Of a stretch of 7,171 nucleotides of DNA, positions 5,558 through 7,171 are shown in pieces (the stretch's first letter is position 1; each line of letters starts with the position of its first letter). The notes below the pieces were generated by a model. It was not told where the DNA came from. It worked only from the letters and a program-made list of their open reading frames with translations, and made no database searches. The DNA lies in contig JAFGPY010000198.1 of the NCBI GenBank assembly GCA_016935955.1, positions 1 through 7,171 on the forward strand, in the 5' to 3' direction. Source of the DNA: Planctomycetota bacterium. GTDB taxonomy: Bacteria > Planctomycetota > Phycisphaerae > FEN-1346 > JAACEH01. A program made the translations under genes and the position numbers.

Positions 5558-5607
5558 TCGAGGCAATCGCCAAGGGCCGACAGGTGGCTCAGAATCGATA
5601 AGGACAC

Positions 5608-5637
5608 ACTATAACCGCGATTGTCGTGCCGTGTCAA
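5608..5637 (-). promoter_or_regulatory. Sigma70-type promoter of the purE-mtnA operon
   Basis: On the - strand TTGACA (5637-5632) is followed by 18 nt and TATAGT (5613-5608). The -35 is consensus and the -10 differs at one or two positions. Transcription would begin near 5601 and run through the tandem hairpins to purE. This is the strongest match on this strand of the gap. Confidence 0.65.
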
Positions 5638-5709
5638 CGATCCCTTGGCCAATGGCCGCAGAGGCCGCAATCGGCCTCAGAAGTCAAATCGCGGCACTGA
5701 AAATGCAAA

Positions 5710-5720
5710 TTGTCGGACAA
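5710..5720. promoter_or_regulatory. Perfect 11-bp palindrome upstream of the kinase promoter
   Basis: TTGTC-G-GACAA ends 16 nt upstream of the -35 box at 5737. It could be a regulator site for either divergent promoter; no known operator is recognised. Confidence 0.3.
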
Positions 5721-5736
5721 AAACAAGGCGATGTCC

Positions 5737-5764
5737 TTGACAAATCGCCAGAATGTTGTATTTT
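5737..5764 (+). promoter_or_regulatory. Sigma70-type promoter of the sensor kinase gene
   Basis: TTGACA (5737-5742), 16-nt spacer, TATTTT (5759-5764). The -35 is consensus and the -10 good. The -10 lies in the loop of an inverted repeat ATGTTG (5753-5758) / CAACAT (5767-5772), a plausible operator. The start would be near 5771, leaving a leader of about 170 nt. Confidence 0.6.
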
Positions 5765-5791
5765 CTCAACATACCGGGGTTGCATTTCGCA

Positions 5792-5838
5792 GACGCATTC
5801 GATGATGATTCGCAACGCGGCTGTTGCGATTGGGCGTC
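5792..5838 (+). other. Leader hairpin upstream of the sensor kinase
   Basis: An inner 7-bp perfect stem TCGCAAC (5810-5816) / GTTGCGA (5823-5829), loop GCGGCT, sits within an outer stem GACGC (5792-5796) / GCGTC (5834-5838). It falls in the predicted kinase mRNA leader. No T-run follows, so it is not an obvious terminator. Confidence 0.45.
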
Positions 5839-5939
5839 ACTTGTGAAGCTGGCATGACGTCCGGACTCAGTGTTTGTCGTCAGATGGACCGTGATTTCAA
5901 TACTGTAAAGCCGATCGCCGAAACGGTAAGGGTTGCTAC

Positions 5940-7171
5940 TTGTCGAAGCAGGGACTGCCCGAAGACATTCCAGGCTTTGGCCTTACGGAGCCCACGCTTG
6001 CGGCGCTGGCCGACCTTGGGGCCCATCTGGCCGATCAGACCGAGCCTGAGCAGATGCAGGCGGCCGTTCTGGCCGAGGCCGCTAGGCTGCTCGGCGTCGA
6101 CTGCGGTGCCGTGGCCGTCTGGAACGACCAGGACAAATCGCTCGTGCCCGGCGAGGTGCTGGGCCGCGGACAGGTGCTGGTCGATGCGGGCGTGTTTGCC
6201 AATCGCACCGTGACCGGCCACGTGGTCAACCGTCACCTCGGCGTCTGCTACAACGATCCGGGCAAGCAGTTGAGCCTGGGGCTCGACGGCGTGTCGGCCC
6301 TGCTCGTGGTTCCGATGGTGACCGGGCAGCGCGTCAGCGGCGCCATGGCCCTGGCCTCGACCTCCGCCGGCCGCCGCTTCGACGAGCGCGACCAGTCGCT
6401 GCTCCAGATCGTGGCCAACTTCGCGGCCTCGGTCCTCGACAGCACCCTCCAGTTCCGCCACTTCAGCGACAGCCTGCGGCTGCAGATTGTCGAAGTCACG
6501 CGCGAGATGAATCGGGCCATGGCCGAACTGGCCCAGGTCAAAAGTTTCAACGAGAACATCTTCGAGTCGATCTCGATGGGCATCGTCGTCTTCGACCGCT
6601 CGTTCGGCGTCATCTTCCGCAACCGGCTGGCCGACGAGTTGTTTCCCGACGACCGCAACGTGCTGACGGCACTGGGCCGCACGGGCATCGCCTCGCGCTA
6701 CGAGCAGTACGAACCGATCTTCCGCGACGTCGTTCGGCTAGGCCAGATCTGTCTGTTCGACGGAGTGCGCCGCGAGCGAGCCGGCCAGGACGAACCGCTG
6801 ATCCTGCGGCTGAGCAGTTCGCCGCTGGTGGGCGGCCGCCAGGCCATCGTCGGCGGCATCCTGACCGTCGAGGACGTGACGCGCAACGTGACCATGGAGC
6901 AGCGGCTGGCCACGAGCGAGCGCCTGGCCGCCGTGGGCAAACTGGCCGCCAAGGTGGCCCACGAGTTGAACAACCCGCTGGACGGCATTCTGCGTTACAT
7001 CAGCCTGGCCGATCGCGTCTGCGCCGACGGCGAAGACAAGCGGCCGGCGAAGTACCTGGAAGAGGCCCGCAAAGGGCTGCGGCGCATGGCCCGGATCGTC
7101 GGCGAGTTGCTGGAGTTCTCGCGGTCGACCAACGACATGGCCGAGGCCGTGACCATCCGGCAGTCGCTGGA
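5940..7171 (+). CDS. GAF-PAS sensor histidine kinase (3' partial)
   Basis: This is a signal-transducing kinase of the NtrB-like type; 410 codons are present and the window ends before the ATP-binding domain. A short N-terminal tail precedes a GAF domain (about 20-160), a helical linker likely to be coiled coil (165-201), a PAS domain (202-315, from SFNENIFESISMGIVVFD to TVEDVTRN), and the phospho-acceptor helix with VAHELNNPL, placing the conserved His at residue 341. HELNNPL is typical of kinases that also dephosphorylate their partner. I start it at TTG 5940, preceded by AAGGG seven bases upstream; an in-frame stop at 5892-5894 limits any extension, and the first in-frame ATG lies inside the GAF domain. 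No transmembrane segment is visible, so it is probably cytosolic. The partner regulator is not in the window, and the GAF ligand cannot be told. Confidence 0.88.
   Translation, partial: MSKQGLPEDIPGFGLTEPTLAALADLGAHLADQTEPEQMQAAVLAEAARLLGVDCGAVAVWNDQDKSLVPGEVLGRGQVLVDAGVFANRTVTGHVVNRHLGVCYNDPGKQLSLGLDGVSALLVVPMVTGQRVSGAMALASTSAGRRFDERDQSLLQIVANFAASVLDSTLQFRHFSDSLRLQIVEVTREMNRAMAELAQVKSFNENIFESISMGIVVFDRSFGVIFRNRLADELFPDDRNVLTALGRTGIASRYEQYEPIFRDVVRLGQICLFDGVRRERAGQDEPLILRLSSSPLVGGRQAIVGGILTVEDVTRNVTMEQRLATSERLAAVGKLAAKVAHELNNPLDGILRYISLADRVCADGEDKRPAKYLEEARKGLRRMARIVGELLEFSRSTNDMAEAVTIRQSL

Larger units (their letters stand above)
5389..5939. other. Divergent regulatory gap between purE and the sensor kinase
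   Basis: This 551-base region lies between two genes that point away from each other. It holds the purE leader with tandem repeats (5481-5557), the purE promoter (5608-5637), the kinase promoter (5737-5764) with palindromes near it, and a structured kinase leader (about 5771-5939). The stretch 5640-5800 is clearly richer in A and T than the genes, as expected of a promoter region. No gene is evident in it. Confidence 0.75.

Noticed and set aside
3793..5601. A 602-codon open frame on the + strand
   Set aside because: It is antisense to mtnA and purE, which have clear catalytic motifs and ribosome binding sites. The translated protein is rich in His, Asp, Gly and Ala with no domain, as GC-rich antisense frames are.
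5870..5939. c-di-GMP (GEMM) riboswitch upstream of the kinase
   Set aside because: A piece reading TAAAGCCGATCG is faintly like one half of the motif, but the other conserved half and the closing helices are not found.

Overview
The window is GC-rich bacterial chromosome with four transcription units and three long gene-free gaps. Codon and base use is uniform across the genes. The mix of proteins (an MDR dehydrogenase, a B12-type radical SAM protein, PurE-MtnA, a GAF-PAS histidine kinase) and the density of hairpin repeats would fit a free-living environmental bacterium. A planctomycete, possibly of the Phycisphaerae type, is my best guess, but nothing here fixes the taxon.

Layout. (1) Bases 1-801 (+) are the 3' part of a zinc-type alcohol/polyol dehydrogenase cut by the window edge. 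(2) Bases 802-1260 are a gap full of hairpin repeats. (3) Bases 1261-3099 (-) encode a complete 612-aa radical SAM protein with an N-terminal B12-binding-like domain that lacks the cobalt-ligating histidine motif. (4) Bases 3100-3828 are a second repeat-rich gap. (5) Bases 3829-5388 (-) are a two-gene operon, purE then mtnA, separated by 3 nt and read from a good sigma70-type promoter at 5608-5637. (6) Bases 5389-5939 are a divergent regulatory region; it holds that promoter, two tandem hairpin repeats that fall in the purE leader, a second sigma70-type promoter at 5737-5764, and a structured leader. (7) From 5940 (+) to the window end is a GAF-PAS-histidine kinase with a TTG start, truncated at its 3' end.

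How the genes relate. PurE (carboxyaminoimidazole ribonucleotide mutase, purine synthesis) and MtnA (methylthioribose-1-phosphate isomerase, methionine salvage) are clearly co-transcribed. The link is adenine and one-carbon/SAM economy: methylthioadenosine salvage releases adenine, and SAM-consuming enzymes such as the neighbouring radical SAM protein also draw on methionine. The sensor kinase is divergent and its partner regulator is not in view.

The most notable content is non-coding. Every long gap carries REP-like (repetitive extragenic palindromic) sequences, and at least three families can be told apart. One has a GGGT(G/A)(C/G) head followed directly by a hairpin: five full copies and one truncated copy, four of them arranged as two inverted doublets like REPINs, with compensatory base changes in the stems. 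A second is a GTAG/TTAG-headed hairpin in two copies, both read in the same sense relative to the gene they follow. The third is a GTAG-headed GC hairpin in two tandem copies inside the purE leader. No REP-associated transposase (RAYT) lies in the window. I see no rRNA, tRNA, CRISPR array or intact insertion sequence.
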